NCBI GenBank assembly: GCA_034440355.1
Contig: JAWXBY010000159.1
Span: 33,656-97,655 of the forward strand
Length of the DNA: 64,000 nucleotides
Source: SZUA-430 sp034440355
Lineage (GTDB): Bacteria; Pseudomonadota; Alphaproteobacteria; Micropepsales; Micropepsaceae
Direction of reading: 5' to 3'
Shown: one piece after another, positions 1 to 8,407 of the stretch
Layout: every line of letters starts with the position of its first letter
Numbering within the stretch: the first letter of the stretch is position 1
Translations under genes and position numbers: made by a program
The notes under the pieces: model-generated
Told to the model about the DNA's origin: nothing
The model's input: the letters and a program-made list of their open reading frames with translations, nothing else
Database searches by the model: none

Positions 1-1
1 T

Positions 2-832
2 GACGAGGAGAAGCACTATTGGGTCGGCGACGACGAGGTCGAGAAGTTGCTTGCCAAGGCGGGCGCTTGGCTTTCGACGCATCCGTCGAAAGAACTGATC
101 ACACTGCGCTATTTGAAGAAGCGGCGCGGGTTGGCGCGTGCCGCTTTGCTTCGCCTTGCGCGCGACGATGCGGCGGACGTCGCGGCCGATCCCGAGGTGC
201 GGGCGTCGCGTGAGGAGGCGCTTGAGGCGCCGGTTCGGTTGAACGATTTGCGCATGGCCGCTGTGATCGGTGTATTGACCGAAAAGGGCGTGAGCGCGGT
301 TGCAGATTTGGGTTGCGGCGAGGGCAAGCTCATCGGGCGATTGGTGCGCGGGCGGCAGTTCGAGCGGATTGTCGGGCTCGATGCTTCGTCGCGGACACTT
401 GAGGTTGCGGCGGAGCGGCTGAAACTTCATGAGCCCGGTGGGCCGCCGGAAGGGCGTGTGACGCTGCTGCACGGCGCGCTGACCTATCGCGACGAGCGGT
501 GGGGTGATGTCGATGCGGCGACGCTGGTTGAGGTGATCGAGCATCTGGACGCGGATCGTATTCCGGCGCTTGAGAAGGTTGTATTCGACAGCGCGCGACC
601 CAAGCTTGTCGTCGTGACGACGCCCAACGTTGAGTACAATGTGCTGTTTCCGGCGCTCGCAGCGGGGACGTTCCGGCATCCCGATCATCGGTTTGAGTGG
701 ACTCGCGCTGAGTTCGCGGCGTGGGCGGGATCGGTTGGCGCGCGGTATGGCTATGCGGTTTCGTATCGCGATGTGGGTGAGGCTCATGCTGCGTATGGGC
801 CGCCGACGCAGATGGCGGTGTTCGAGAGATGA
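2..832 (+). CDS. hen1: 3'-terminal RNA ribose 2'-O-methyltransferase Hen1 (C-terminal part; 5' end outside window)
   Basis: Reading is open from base 2, so the gene is cut by the window edge and only its last 276 codons are here. The first visible residues belong to the end of the bacterial Hen1 N-terminal region. The methyltransferase domain follows, with an SAM-binding motif (ADLGCGEGK), a metal-site segment EVIEHLD and a downstream DHRFEW histidine, all arranged as in Hen1 enzymes. Hen1 methylates the 2'-OH at the 3' end of a cleaved RNA before ligation, so the repaired RNA resists being cut again at the same place. The stop overlaps the start of pnkp by four bases, so the two subunits are probably translationally coupled. 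Identification rests on these motifs and on the pnkp neighbour. Confidence 0.93.
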   Translation, partial: DEEKHYWVGDDEVEKLLAKAGAWLSTHPSKELITLRYLKKRRGLARAALLRLARDDAADVAADPEVRASREEALEAPVRLNDLRMAAVIGVLTEKGVSAVADLGCGEGKLIGRLVRGRQFERIVGLDASSRTLEVAAERLKLHEPGGPPEGRVTLLHGALTYRDERWGDVDAATLVEVIEHLDADRIPALEKVVFDSARPKLVVVTTPNVEYNVLFPALAAGTFRHPDHRFEWTRAEFAAWAGSVGARYGYAVSYRDVGEAHAAYGPPTQMAVFER

Positions 833-3399
833 GAGCGCCGTCGCCGGAAGTGTTGGATGTGCCGGAATTTTCGCTCGTCGTTCTGATCGGTGCGACGGGG
901 TCGGGGAAGAGTACGTTCGCGGCGAAGCACTTTAAACCGACCGCGATTGTGTCGTCGGATGCCTGCCGCGGTTTGGTCTCGGACGATCCGAACGATCAGG
1001 GCGTCAGCAACGATGCGTTTGATCTGGTGCGCGCGATTGCGGAGAAGCGGCTGAAGAACCGGCGGATTGCGGTGATCGACGCGACGAACGTGCGGGCGGC
1101 GGATCGCAAGAGTTGGGTTGAGATTGCGCGGCGCTGGCATGCGCTGCCGGTTGCGGTGGTGATTGATCCGGGCCTCGACGTTTGCGTTGCGCGCAACAGG
1201 ACGCGGCCGGATCGCGACTTCGGGCCACGTGTGCCGCAACAGATGATCAGCGAGATCCGGCGCGGGTTAGGCGGCTTGGCGCGAGAAGGGTTTCGGCAGG
1301 TGTGGAAGCTGTCGTCGGCGGAGGCGATCGATGCGGCGCGTGTCGAGCTGCGGCCGTTGTGGACGGACAAGCGCGGCGAGGCCGGGCCCTTCGACATTAT
1401 CGGCGACGTGCATGGCTGCGCCGATGAGCTGGAAGAATTGCTGACGCTGCTTGGCTATCGCGTTGCTTGGGGTGCGGACCGGAGCGTGCATGTCGAGGCG
1501 CCGGTTGGGCGCAAGGCCGTGTATGTCGGCGACTTGGTGGATCGTGGGCCGCGCTCGCCGGACGTGCTGCGCATCGTCATGTCCATGGTCGAGGCGGGGT
1601 CTGCGCTGATCGTACAAGGCAATCATGATCGCAAGCTCAGCCGGTGGCTGGACGGGCGGGATGTGAAGGTTGCGCATGGGCTTCAGGAAACGATCGACCA
1701 GATGGCGGGCGAGGACGGTGCGTTCAAAGGCAAGGTACGTTCGTTCCTCGACGATCTGCGCAGTCATTATTGGTTAGACGGCGGGCGGCTCGCGGTCGCG
1801 CACGCCGGTTTGCGCGAAGAGATGATCGGGCGCGGGTCGCCGATGGTGCGCGACTTTGCGCTTTACGGCGAGACGAGTGGCGAGATCGACTCGTACGGTT
1901 TCCCGGTGCGGCTCGATTGGGCGGCGAAGTATCGCGGTAAGACGACGATCGTTTACGGGCATACGCCGGTGGTCGACGCGGAGTGGGTGAACAACACAAT
2001 CTGCATCGATACGGGATGCGTGTTCGGCGGACGGCTGACCGCTCTGCGGTGGCCGGAGAAGGATCTCGTCGCTGTGCCGGCGAGGCGTGTGTATTTCGAG
2101 CCGATTAAGCCACTGGGCGCTGACGTTGGCGTTCGTACGGGGCAGGCCGATGCGGACGACATGCTCGACTATGCGGATGTGTCGGGGCGGCGGTGGATCG
2201 ACACGTCGTTGATGAAGCGCATCGTCGTGCCGGAGGAAAATGCAGCGGCCGCGCTTGAGGTGATGAGCCGGTTTGCGATCGCGCCGCAGTGGCTTGTCTA
2301 TCTGCCGCCGACGATGTCGCCCGTTGAGACGAGCGCGCGCGACGGTTGGCTGGAGCGGCCGGAGGAGGCGTTCTTGTCCTATCGCGGGCGGGGACAGGAG
2401 ACGATCGTCGTCGAAGAGAAGCACATGGGCTCGCGCGCGGTCATTGCGTTGTGCCGCGACGATGAAGTTGCGCGCAAGCGGTTTGGTACCGTGGGTTCGG
2501 AGGCGGGTGCGATCTGGACGCGGACGGGACGCGGGTTCTTCGGCGAGCGTGCGATGACGGATGCGGTGCTTGATGCTTTGCGCACTGCTGCCGATCGCGC
2601 CGGGCTGTGGGAGGAATTGACGACCGATTGGCTCTTGCTCGACGCGGAGATCATGCCGTGGTCGGCCAAGGCTTCAGCCCTGATCGATCAGCAGTATATG
2701 CAGGTGGGCGCGTCGGCGCTGGCGGGGCTGCAAGCCTCACGCGATGCGGCGGCGCGTGCCACCGCGCGCGGTGTCGCCGTTGAGGCTTTGCGCGACCGGC
2801 TTGGCGAGCGCCTCGGGCGGGCCGAACGTTACGCGAAGGCTTGGGCGCCTTATGTGTGGCCGGTCGGGAGCGCCGCCGATTTGCGCGTTGCGCCGTTTCA
2901 TTTGCTGGCGAGCGAGGGCGTGGTTCACTTCGACAAAGACCATTTGTGGCACATGGGCGTCGCGGAACGGTTGGCAGCGCAGGGCGGGCCGATTGTGATG
3001 GCGACGCGCTGGCGCACCGCGCGGCTGGACGATGCGTCGGCGTTGGACGAGATCGTCGAGTGGTGGGAAGAGGCGACGGGCAAGGGCGGCGAGGGGATGG
3101 TGGTGAAGCCGCTATCTTTCATCGCGCAAGGCGCCAAAGGGTTGGTTCAGCCGGCGCTAAAGGTGCGCGGGCGCGAGTATCTGCGCATCATCTATGGGCC
3201 GGAGTATGACGCGCCGGAGCATCTCGTCCGGCTGCGCGAGCGGGGGCTTGGCGGGAAGCGGTCCTTGGCACTGCGCGAATTCTCATTGGGGCATGAGGGC
3301 TTGAGCCGGTTCGTGGCGCGGGCGCCGTTGCGGAAAGTCCACGAGTGCGTGTTTGCCGTGCTGGCCCTGGAAAGCGAACCGGTCGATCCGCGGCTTTGA
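829..3399 (+). CDS. pnkp: Bacterial polynucleotide kinase-phosphatase-ligase Pnkp (RNA repair)
   Basis: The 856-residue protein has the full three-module layout of bacterial Pnkp and the usual family length. An N-terminal 5'-kinase carries the P-loop GATGSGKST (residues 21-29). The central 2',3'-phosphatase is a calcineurin-type phosphoesterase with GDVHGC (about 191-196), GDLVDRGP (about 234) and GNHD (about 264). The C-terminal adenylyltransferase/ligase has the nucleotide-binding lysine in EEKHMGSR (about 528) and a motif V-like EGMVVKP (about 756). With Hen1 it heals and seals RNAs cut by ribotoxins, for example tRNAs cleaved in the anticodon loop. The ATG overlaps the hen1 stop (ATGA). 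All catalytic motifs look intact. Confidence 0.95.
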   Translation: MRAPSPEVLDVPEFSLVVLIGATGSGKSTFAAKHFKPTAIVSSDACRGLVSDDPNDQGVSNDAFDLVRAIAEKRLKNRRIAVIDATNVRAADRKSWVEIARRWHALPVAVVIDPGLDVCVARNRTRPDRDFGPRVPQQMISEIRRGLGGLAREGFRQVWKLSSAEAIDAARVELRPLWTDKRGEAGPFDIIGDVHGCADELEELLTLLGYRVAWGADRSVHVEAPVGRKAVYVGDLVDRGPRSPDVLRIVMSMVEAGSALIVQGNHDRKLSRWLDGRDVKVAHGLQETIDQMAGEDGAFKGKVRSFLDDLRSHYWLDGGRLAVAHAGLREEMIGRGSPMVRDFALYGETSGEIDSYGFPVRLDWAAKYRGKTTIVYGHTPVVDAEWVNNTICIDTGCVFGGRLTALRWPEKDLVAVPARRVYFEPIKPLGADVGVRTGQADADDMLDYADVSGRRWIDTSLMKRIVVPEENAAAALEVMSRFAIAPQWLVYLPPTMSPVETSARDGWLERPEEAFLSYRGRGQETIVVEEKHMGSRAVIALCRDDEVARKRFGTVGSEAGAIWTRTGRGFFGERAMTDAVLDALRTAADRAGLWEELTTDWLLLDAEIMPWSAKASALIDQQYMQVGASALAGLQASRDAAARATARGVAVEALRDRLGERLGRAERYAKAWAPYVWPVGSAADLRVAPFHLLASEGVVHFDKDHLWHMGVAERLAAQGGPIVMATRWRTARLDDASALDEIVEWWEEATGKGGEGMVVKPLSFIAQGAKGLVQPALKVRGREYLRIIYGPEYDAPEHLVRLRERGLGGKRSLALREFSLGHEGLSRFVARAPLRKVHECVFAVLALESEPVDPRL

Positions 3400-3458
3400 G
3401 GGCGGCCTAACCATACCGCCGTCTTGACGGTTTCGTGGTGTTGCCCTACGTCCGGAGT

Positions 3459-4037
3459 ATGGCTTTACGACCCATTCTTGTGGCTCCCGATCCGCGCCTG
3501 AAGCAGGTTTCCGAGCCTGTTGCCGAGGTGACGGATGAGATTCGTCGTCTCATGGATGACATGTTGGAGACGATGTACGAGGCGCCCGGGATTGGGTTGG
3601 CCGCGATCCAGGTCGGCGTGGCGAAGCGCGTGATCGTCATGGATTTGGGGAAGCCCGGCGACGATGAGGACGAGGGCGCGCCGAAGAGCGACAAGGACAA
3701 GAAAGACAAGAAGGCCGAGCGTGAGCCGCGGTTCTTCGTGAACCCGGAGATCGTCTGGGCTTCCGACGATCTTGTGTTGTGCGAGGAAGGGTGTTTGTCG
3801 GTTCCGGATCTCTATGAAGAGGTCGAGCGGCCGGCGCAGGTTCGGGTGCGGTTCCTCGACTATGACGGGAAGCAACAGGAGATCGATTGCGACGGGATGC
3901 TGGCGGTCTGCATCCAGCATGAGATGGATCACCTGGAAGGCATCCTCTTCATCGACCATCTGTCGCGCCTGAAGCGCGAGATGATGCTCAAGAAACTCGC
4001 CAAGGCGCGCAAGGGCGCCGAGCGCGAGAGCGCTTGA
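3459..4037 (+). CDS. def: Peptide deformylase
   Basis: Def removes the N-formyl group from nascent proteins. All three family motifs are present: GIGLAAIQVG (residues 44-53), EGCLSVP (110-116, metal ligand Cys112) and QHEMDH (153-158, ligands His154 and His158 with catalytic Glu155). The ATG at 3459 gives the normal MALRPI start; a GTG 24 bases upstream would add an unusual leader. Residues about 66-90 form a highly charged insertion (acidic, then lysine-rich) between motifs 1 and 2 that is not part of the standard fold and is probably a surface loop. fmt and truA follow on the same strand, the common alphaproteobacterial order. Confidence 0.95.
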   Translation: MALRPILVAPDPRLKQVSEPVAEVTDEIRRLMDDMLETMYEAPGIGLAAIQVGVAKRVIVMDLGKPGDDEDEGAPKSDKDKKDKKAEREPRFFVNPEIVWASDDLVLCEEGCLSVPDLYEEVERPAQVRVRFLDYDGKQQEIDCDGMLAVCIQHEMDHLEGILFIDHLSRLKREMMLKKLAKARKGAERESA

Positions 4038-4068
4038 TCCGCCGCCCGACTTCGTTATCCCTTCGGTG

Positions 4069-4986
4069 ATGACCAAATTGCGCCTCGCGTTTCTGGGCAC
4101 GCCCGCGTTTGCGGTGCCGACGTTGCGTGCGCTGGTCGCGGCCGGGCATGAGGTGGCCGCTGTCTATTCTCAGCCGCCGCGGCCTTCGGGGCGCGGGCAC
4201 AAGCTTCAGCCGTCGCCGGTACAGCTTGCTGCGGAGGAATTCGGCATTCCGGTGCGCGTGCCTGTTTCGTTGAAGGGGGCGGACGAGCAGGCGGCGTTTG
4301 CGGCGTTGTCGCTCGATGCGGCTGTGGTGGTGGCTTACGGGCTGTTGTTGCCGAAGGCGGTGCTCGATGCGCCGCGGCTGGGGTGTTTCAATTTGCATGG
4401 GTCGTTGTTGCCGCGCTGGCGGGGGGCGGCGCCGATCCATCGTGCGGTTATGGCCGGCGACAACGAGACCGGCGTGATGGTGATGCGGATGGAGGTGGGG
4501 CTCGATACCGGGCCGGTGCTTTCGACATGGCGCACGCCGATCGGCGATGAGACGACGACGGGGCAACTGCAAGAGGTTTTGGCGCATGAAGGCGCCAAGC
4601 TGATGGTCACGAGTCTTGAGGCGTTGGCTGATGGGCGTGCGCGCGAAGTCGCGCAGAGCGGTGAGGGCATCACCTACGCGAAGAAGATTGTGCCGGAGGA
4701 GGCGCGCATCGATTGGGCACGGCCGGCGCGCGAGATCGTGCGGCATGTGCACGGGCTCAATCCTCAGCCTGGGGCGTGGACGATGGCGGGCGACGCGCGG
4801 CTCAAGATTTTGCAGGTGAAGGCGGTTGCCGGTAAAGGTTCGCCTGGGGCGATTGTCGGCGCGCCGCTTGTCGTTGCGTGCGGTGACGGCGCGGTTTCGA
4901 TCGAGGTGCTTCAGCGTGCCGGACGTGGCGCGCAGGGTGTGGCCGAATTTCTGCGCGGGTTTTCGTTGCCGCCGAAGTTCGACTGA
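4069..4986 (+). CDS. fmt: Methionyl-tRNA formyltransferase
   Basis: Fmt formylates initiator Met-tRNA using 10-formyltetrahydrofolate and so makes the substrate whose product Def later deformylates. The N-terminal Rossmann-like domain opens with KLRLAFLGTPAFAVP and carries the folate-site motif NLHGSLLPRWRG (residues 108-119, with Asn108 and His110) and the catalytic aspartate in GLDTGP (about 144-149). A smaller C-terminal domain follows. The length of about 305 residues is normal. A GTG immediately upstream (4066) is an alternative start one codon longer. The next gene, truA, begins two bases after the stop. Confidence 0.96.
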   Translation: MTKLRLAFLGTPAFAVPTLRALVAAGHEVAAVYSQPPRPSGRGHKLQPSPVQLAAEEFGIPVRVPVSLKGADEQAAFAALSLDAAVVVAYGLLLPKAVLDAPRLGCFNLHGSLLPRWRGAAPIHRAVMAGDNETGVMVMRMEVGLDTGPVLSTWRTPIGDETTTGQLQEVLAHEGAKLMVTSLEALADGRAREVAQSGEGITYAKKIVPEEARIDWARPAREIVRHVHGLNPQPGAWTMAGDARLKILQVKAVAGKGSPGAIVGAPLVVACGDGAVSIEVLQRAGRGAQGVAEFLRGFSLPPKFD

Positions 4987-4988
4987 CC

Positions 4989-5750
4989 ATGGCGCGGTGG
5001 AAATTCACGATCGAGTATGACGGGCGGCCGTTTGCCGGTTGGCAGCGGCAGGACAATGGGCCGTCGGTGCAGGCGTCGCTTGAGCAGGCAATCCTGAAGT
5101 TGAGCGGCGAGGCGGTGAATGTTGCGGCTGCGGGGCGAACGGATGCCGGTGTTCATGCGCTGGGGCAGGTGGCGCATGCGGATATCGAGAAGGTTTTGGC
5201 ACCGGACAAGATGCGCGATGCATTGAATGCGCATTTGCGGCCGCATCCGGTTTCGGTTCTTGAGGCTGAGATTGTCGCCGATGATTTTCATGCGCGGTTT
5301 CAGGCGACGGCGCGGCATTATCTCTATCGTATCGTCAATAGGCGCAGTCCGCTGACGTTGAGCGCGGGGCAGGTGTGGCATGTGCAGGCGGCGCTAGATG
5401 CTGCGGCGATGCATGAGGCGGCGCAGCGGTTGGTCGGGCTGCACGATTTTACGACGTTTCGGGCGGCGGAGTGTCAGGCGAAGTCGCCGATGAAGACGCT
5501 CGATGTGCTGAATGTTGCGCGCGTGGGTGAAGAGATCCGGATCGAGGCTTCGGCGCGGTCGTTTCTGCATCATCAGGTGCGGTCGATCGTCGGCACGTTG
5601 AAGATGGTGGGCGTGGGGAAGTGGACGGCGGGTGATGTCGCCGCCGCGCTTGCGGCGCGTGACCGCAGCGAATGCGGGCCGGTGGCGCCGCCGGATGGGC
5701 TTTATCTGGTGCGCGTCGATTACGGCGCGAGGTCGATGAGTTCGACCTGA
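4989..5750 (+). CDS. truA: tRNA pseudouridine(38-40) synthase TruA
   Basis: TruA isomerises uridines 38-40 in the tRNA anticodon arm. The catalytic aspartate lies in the signature AAGRTDAGVHALGQ (Asp52). Other family segments, such as FHARF..ATARHYLYRI and the C-terminal FLHHQVRS, are present, and 253 residues is normal. The gene begins two bases after fmt, completing a def-fmt-truA run. Its last 31 bases overlap the 3' end of the convergent murI. Confidence 0.96.
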   Translation: MARWKFTIEYDGRPFAGWQRQDNGPSVQASLEQAILKLSGEAVNVAAAGRTDAGVHALGQVAHADIEKVLAPDKMRDALNAHLRPHPVSVLEAEIVADDFHARFQATARHYLYRIVNRRSPLTLSAGQVWHVQAALDAAAMHEAAQRLVGLHDFTTFRAAECQAKSPMKTLDVLNVARVGEEIRIEASARSFLHHQVRSIVGTLKMVGVGKWTAGDVAAALAARDRSECGPVAPPDGLYLVRVDYGARSMSST

Positions 5751-6535
5751 TCGGGCGCGATCTGCGACCCCAAGAACAAGCTGCCGGCGCGGGCGAAGCG
5801 TTCGGGGGCGTCGGTGCCCAAGAAGGTCGACTTTTGCTTTGCGCCGGTGCGGCGGAGGTTGCGGTCGTCGAGGATCGTTTCGACTTCGCGCGCCGTTGTC
5901 GCGGCGCTGTCGACGAGCGTGACGTTGGCGCCGACGGCCTTGGCGATCGCGTTCACCAGGATCGGGAAGTGCGTGCAGCCGAGGACGAGCGTGTCGGGGC
6001 TGTCGGCGGCCGCGAAGATATCCTTCAGGTATTTTTCGGCGGCGAGCTCGGGGACGGGGCCTTCGGTCCAGCCTTCTTCGGCGAGCGCGACGAAGAGCGG
6101 GCAGGCGCGTTGCACGACCTTTGCGTCGGGTTTGAGCGCATGTATCGCGCGGAGGTAGGCGCCGCCGCGGACTGTGCCTTCTGTCGCGATGACGGCGATG
6201 GTGCCGCCGCGGCTGGCGGCGACGGCGGCGCGCGCGCCAGGCTCGACGACGCCGACCACGGGCGTCGATCCGTAAGCAGCGGTCAGAACGGGGAGCGCGA
6301 CGGCGGAGGCGGTGTTGCAGGCGATGACGATCATCTTCGGTTCGAAGCGCATCAGCGCGCGCGTCGCTTGCACGGCGTAGCGCGTGACCGTTTCGGCGCT
6401 CTTGGTGCCGTAGGGGAGGCGGGCTGTGTCACCGAGATAGACCAGGCGCTCGTTCGGCAGAAGCTTGGCGATGGCGGCGGCGACAGTGAGGCCGCCGACG
6501 CCGGAGTCGAAGATCGCTATTGGCGCATCGCTCAT
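5720..6535 (-). CDS. murI: Glutamate racemase
   Basis: MurI converts L- to D-glutamate for peptidoglycan. The 271-residue reading from the ATG at 6535 starts with AIFDSGVGGL (Asp10, Ser11) and has the two catalytic cysteines in IACNTAS (Cys73) and LGCTHFP (Cys187). The frame is open far upstream, but the conserved N-terminus fixes this start, which overlaps the stop of the membrane protein upstream by four bases. It is the last gene of a minus-strand run dapE-membrane protein-murI. Its 3' end overlaps truA convergently. Confidence 0.96.
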   Translation of the reverse strand: MSDAPIAIFDSGVGGLTVAAAIAKLLPNERLVYLGDTARLPYGTKSAETVTRYAVQATRALMRFEPKMIVIACNTASAVALPVLTAAYGSTPVVGVVEPGARAAVAASRGGTIAVIATEGTVRGGAYLRAIHALKPDAKVVQRACPLFVALAEEGWTEGPVPELAAEKYLKDIFAAADSPDTLVLGCTHFPILVNAIAKAVGANVTLVDSAATTAREVETILDDRNLRRTGAKQKSTFLGTDAPERFARAGSLFLGSQIAPDQVELIDLAP

Positions 6536-7158
6536 GTCGCGTCGGCGACCCAGAGGCCGGCGATCTGCGATAGGCCGAAGAGGAAGTTGGCCTGGAGCAG
6601 GAAGTCGATCATCGCGATGCCTGCCGCGAGCAGCCACGTCGTGCCCAGCGCCGTCTGCGCGATGTAGAAGCGGTAGTAGAGCGTGAGACCCAAGATGACG
6701 AGGTTGAGGTCGATCGCGAGGCTGGAGGAGATGATGCCGGCGGCATAGAGCAGGAACGGCGGCAGGTAGAACAGCCAGATGACGACCGTTGCCCAATTGT
6801 GCGCGATGATCAGCGTGGCGTAGCGCTGCGCGAGGTCGAGGTAGCGCAGCAGGAAGATCATCGCGATCGGGAACAGAAGCCACTGTACCGACAGCGCTAC
6901 CGTCGAGAATAGGGCATCGGCGAAGCCGTAGGCTGCGTCTACGGCGGGTTTACCTTGGCGGATGCGTTCGGCGGCGGCGACTTGGTTCGCGATGAGGTCG
7001 ATGACGATGTTGAGCGGCAAGACGACGAACATCGCGGCGAAAGAGCGGTAGAAGCCCTCCGCCGTCAGGTCGAATTTCGACCAAGCGCGCTGGTCGCGGA
7101 CGACGAGATCGAACGCGGCGTCGACGGAGCGGCGCATGTAGGCGAAGTCGACGCTCAT
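6532..7158 (-). CDS. Uncharacterised multi-pass membrane protein
   Basis: This 208-residue protein has a soluble N-terminus of about 40 residues and then several hydrophobic stretches, around residues 42-60, 85-110, 115-145, 147-165 and 170-190, so it is probably an inner-membrane protein with four or five helices. I do not recognise a catalytic motif; the overall pattern resembles small Yip1-like membrane proteins, but this is weak. It overlaps dapE upstream and murI downstream by four bases each, so it is probably made together with these two cell-wall precursor enzymes. A role in envelope biogenesis is inference from position only. Confidence 0.8.
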   Translation of the reverse strand: MSVDFAYMRRSVDAAFDLVVRDQRAWSKFDLTAEGFYRSFAAMFVVLPLNIVIDLIANQVAAAERIRQGKPAVDAAYGFADALFSTVALSVQWLLFPIAMIFLLRYLDLAQRYATLIIAHNWATVVIWLFYLPPFLLYAAGIISSSLAIDLNLVILGLTLYYRFYIAQTALGTTWLLAAGIAMIDFLLQANFLFGLSQIAGLWVADAT

Positions 7159-8336
7159 GTTTGGGCCTTCGCGAAATAGGCGTCGAGGATGGCTTCGTAG
7201 ATTTTGGTCAGGCGTTCGAGGTCGGCGAGGCTGACGCGTTCATCTGTCTTATGCATCGTCGTGCCGGCGAGGCCGATTTCGGCGACGGGGCAGTGGTGAT
7301 GGATGAAGCGCGCGTCGGACGTGCCGCCGGTCGTCGAGAAATTGGGGTGGTCGCCCGTCGCCTTGGTGATCGCTTCATCGAGGAGGGCGGTGAACGTGCC
7401 TTGCTTGGTCAGGAAGGGATGGGCGCCGCGGTTGAATTTGATTTCGTGCTGAAGCTTTAGGGGCGTGAGTGCGGCGTTGCATTCGCCGGTGATCCAGTCT
7501 TCGAGGGCTTGCGCGTTTTGTTCGGTGTTGAAGCGGATGTTGAACGTCGCGCGGGCTTCGGCGGGGATCACGTTCGTCGCCGGGTTGCCGACGTCGACGG
7601 TGGTGACTTCGAGGTTCGAGGCCTGGAAGTGTTCGGTGCCGGTGTCGAGCTTGCGCGCTGTCAGGCGTTGCAGCACGGCGACGAGGCCGGGGATCGGGTT
7701 CTTGGCGCGGTCGGGGTAGCCGACGTGGCCTTGCATGCCTTTGACGCGTAGGTAGCCGGTGAGGCTGCCGCGGCGGCCGATCTTCACGGTGTCGCCGGCC
7801 GTGTGTTCGGCCGTCGGTTCGCCGACGATGCAGTGGTCGAGGCGTTCGCCGTTTTCCTTGAGCCAGTCGAGCACGCGCGTGGTGCCGTCGACGGCGGGGC
7901 CTTCTTCGTCGCCGGTGATCAGGAGGCTGATCGAGCCGCGGTTGGCGTGGCGGTCTGCAGTGCGCGCGATGGCGGCGATGAAGGCGGCGATCGCGCTCTT
8001 CATGTCGGCGGCGCCGCGGCCGAAGAGCGTGCCGCTGTCGACGGTCGCAGCGAAGGGGTCGAAGCGCCAGGTCGACGTGTCACCGGGCGGAACCACGTCG
8101 GTGTGGCCGGCGAAGCAGAAGTTGGGGGCGGCGGTGCCCAGGCGCGCGTAGAGGTTCTCGATCTTGGGGCCGCCGCTGTCGAAGGCCAAGCGTGTGCAGG
8201 TGAAGCCTAAGGCTTTGAGCGCGGTTTCGAGCACGGCGATGGCGCCGGCGTCGTGCGGCGTGACGCTACGGCAGCGAATGAGGTCTTGGGCGAGGGGGAG
8301 TGGGTCGGCGAGTCGCGCGCGCACTTGTGTTTCCAT
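7155..8336 (-). CDS. dapE: Succinyl-diaminopimelate desuccinylase
   Basis: DapE hydrolyses N-succinyl-LL-diaminopimelate in the succinylase branch of lysine/DAP synthesis. The M20 metallopeptidase signatures are visible: AGHTDVVPPG, GRGAADMKS, ITGDEEGPA (catalytic Glu and metal-bridging Glu) and the C-terminal metal histidine in AGTTMHKTDE. The length of 393 residues is a little longer than E. coli DapE. The DapD enzyme of the same branch is encoded nearby at 10712-11539 on the same strand but in a separate unit. The gene starts the dapE-membrane protein-murI run and is divergent from the SDR gene. Confidence 0.95.
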   Translation of the reverse strand: METQVRARLADPLPLAQDLIRCRSVTPHDAGAIAVLETALKALGFTCTRLAFDSGGPKIENLYARLGTAAPNFCFAGHTDVVPPGDTSTWRFDPFAATVDSGTLFGRGAADMKSAIAAFIAAIARTADRHANRGSISLLITGDEEGPAVDGTTRVLDWLKENGERLDHCIVGEPTAEHTAGDTVKIGRRGSLTGYLRVKGMQGHVGYPDRAKNPIPGLVAVLQRLTARKLDTGTEHFQASNLEVTTVDVGNPATNVIPAEARATFNIRFNTEQNAQALEDWITGECNAALTPLKLQHEIKFNRGAHPFLTKQGTFTALLDEAITKATGDHPNFSTTGGTSDARFIHHHCPVAEIGLAGTTMHKTDERVSLADLERLTKIYEAILDAYFAKAQT

Positions 8337-8353
8337 GGCGGAGATTTAGAACC

Positions 8354-8370
8354 GACCCTTGAGCAGGGTC
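8354..8370. promoter_or_regulatory. Short perfect inverted repeat between dapE and the SDR gene
   Basis: GACCCT and AGGGTC are separated by five bases in the 71-bp divergent intergenic region. It could be an operator half-site pair or a small hairpin at the 5' end of either transcript. No regulator is suggested by the neighbours. Confidence 0.3.
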
Positions 8371-8407
8371 AATCAAACCAGAACCCGATTAACGGCGAGG
8401 ATAAGGC

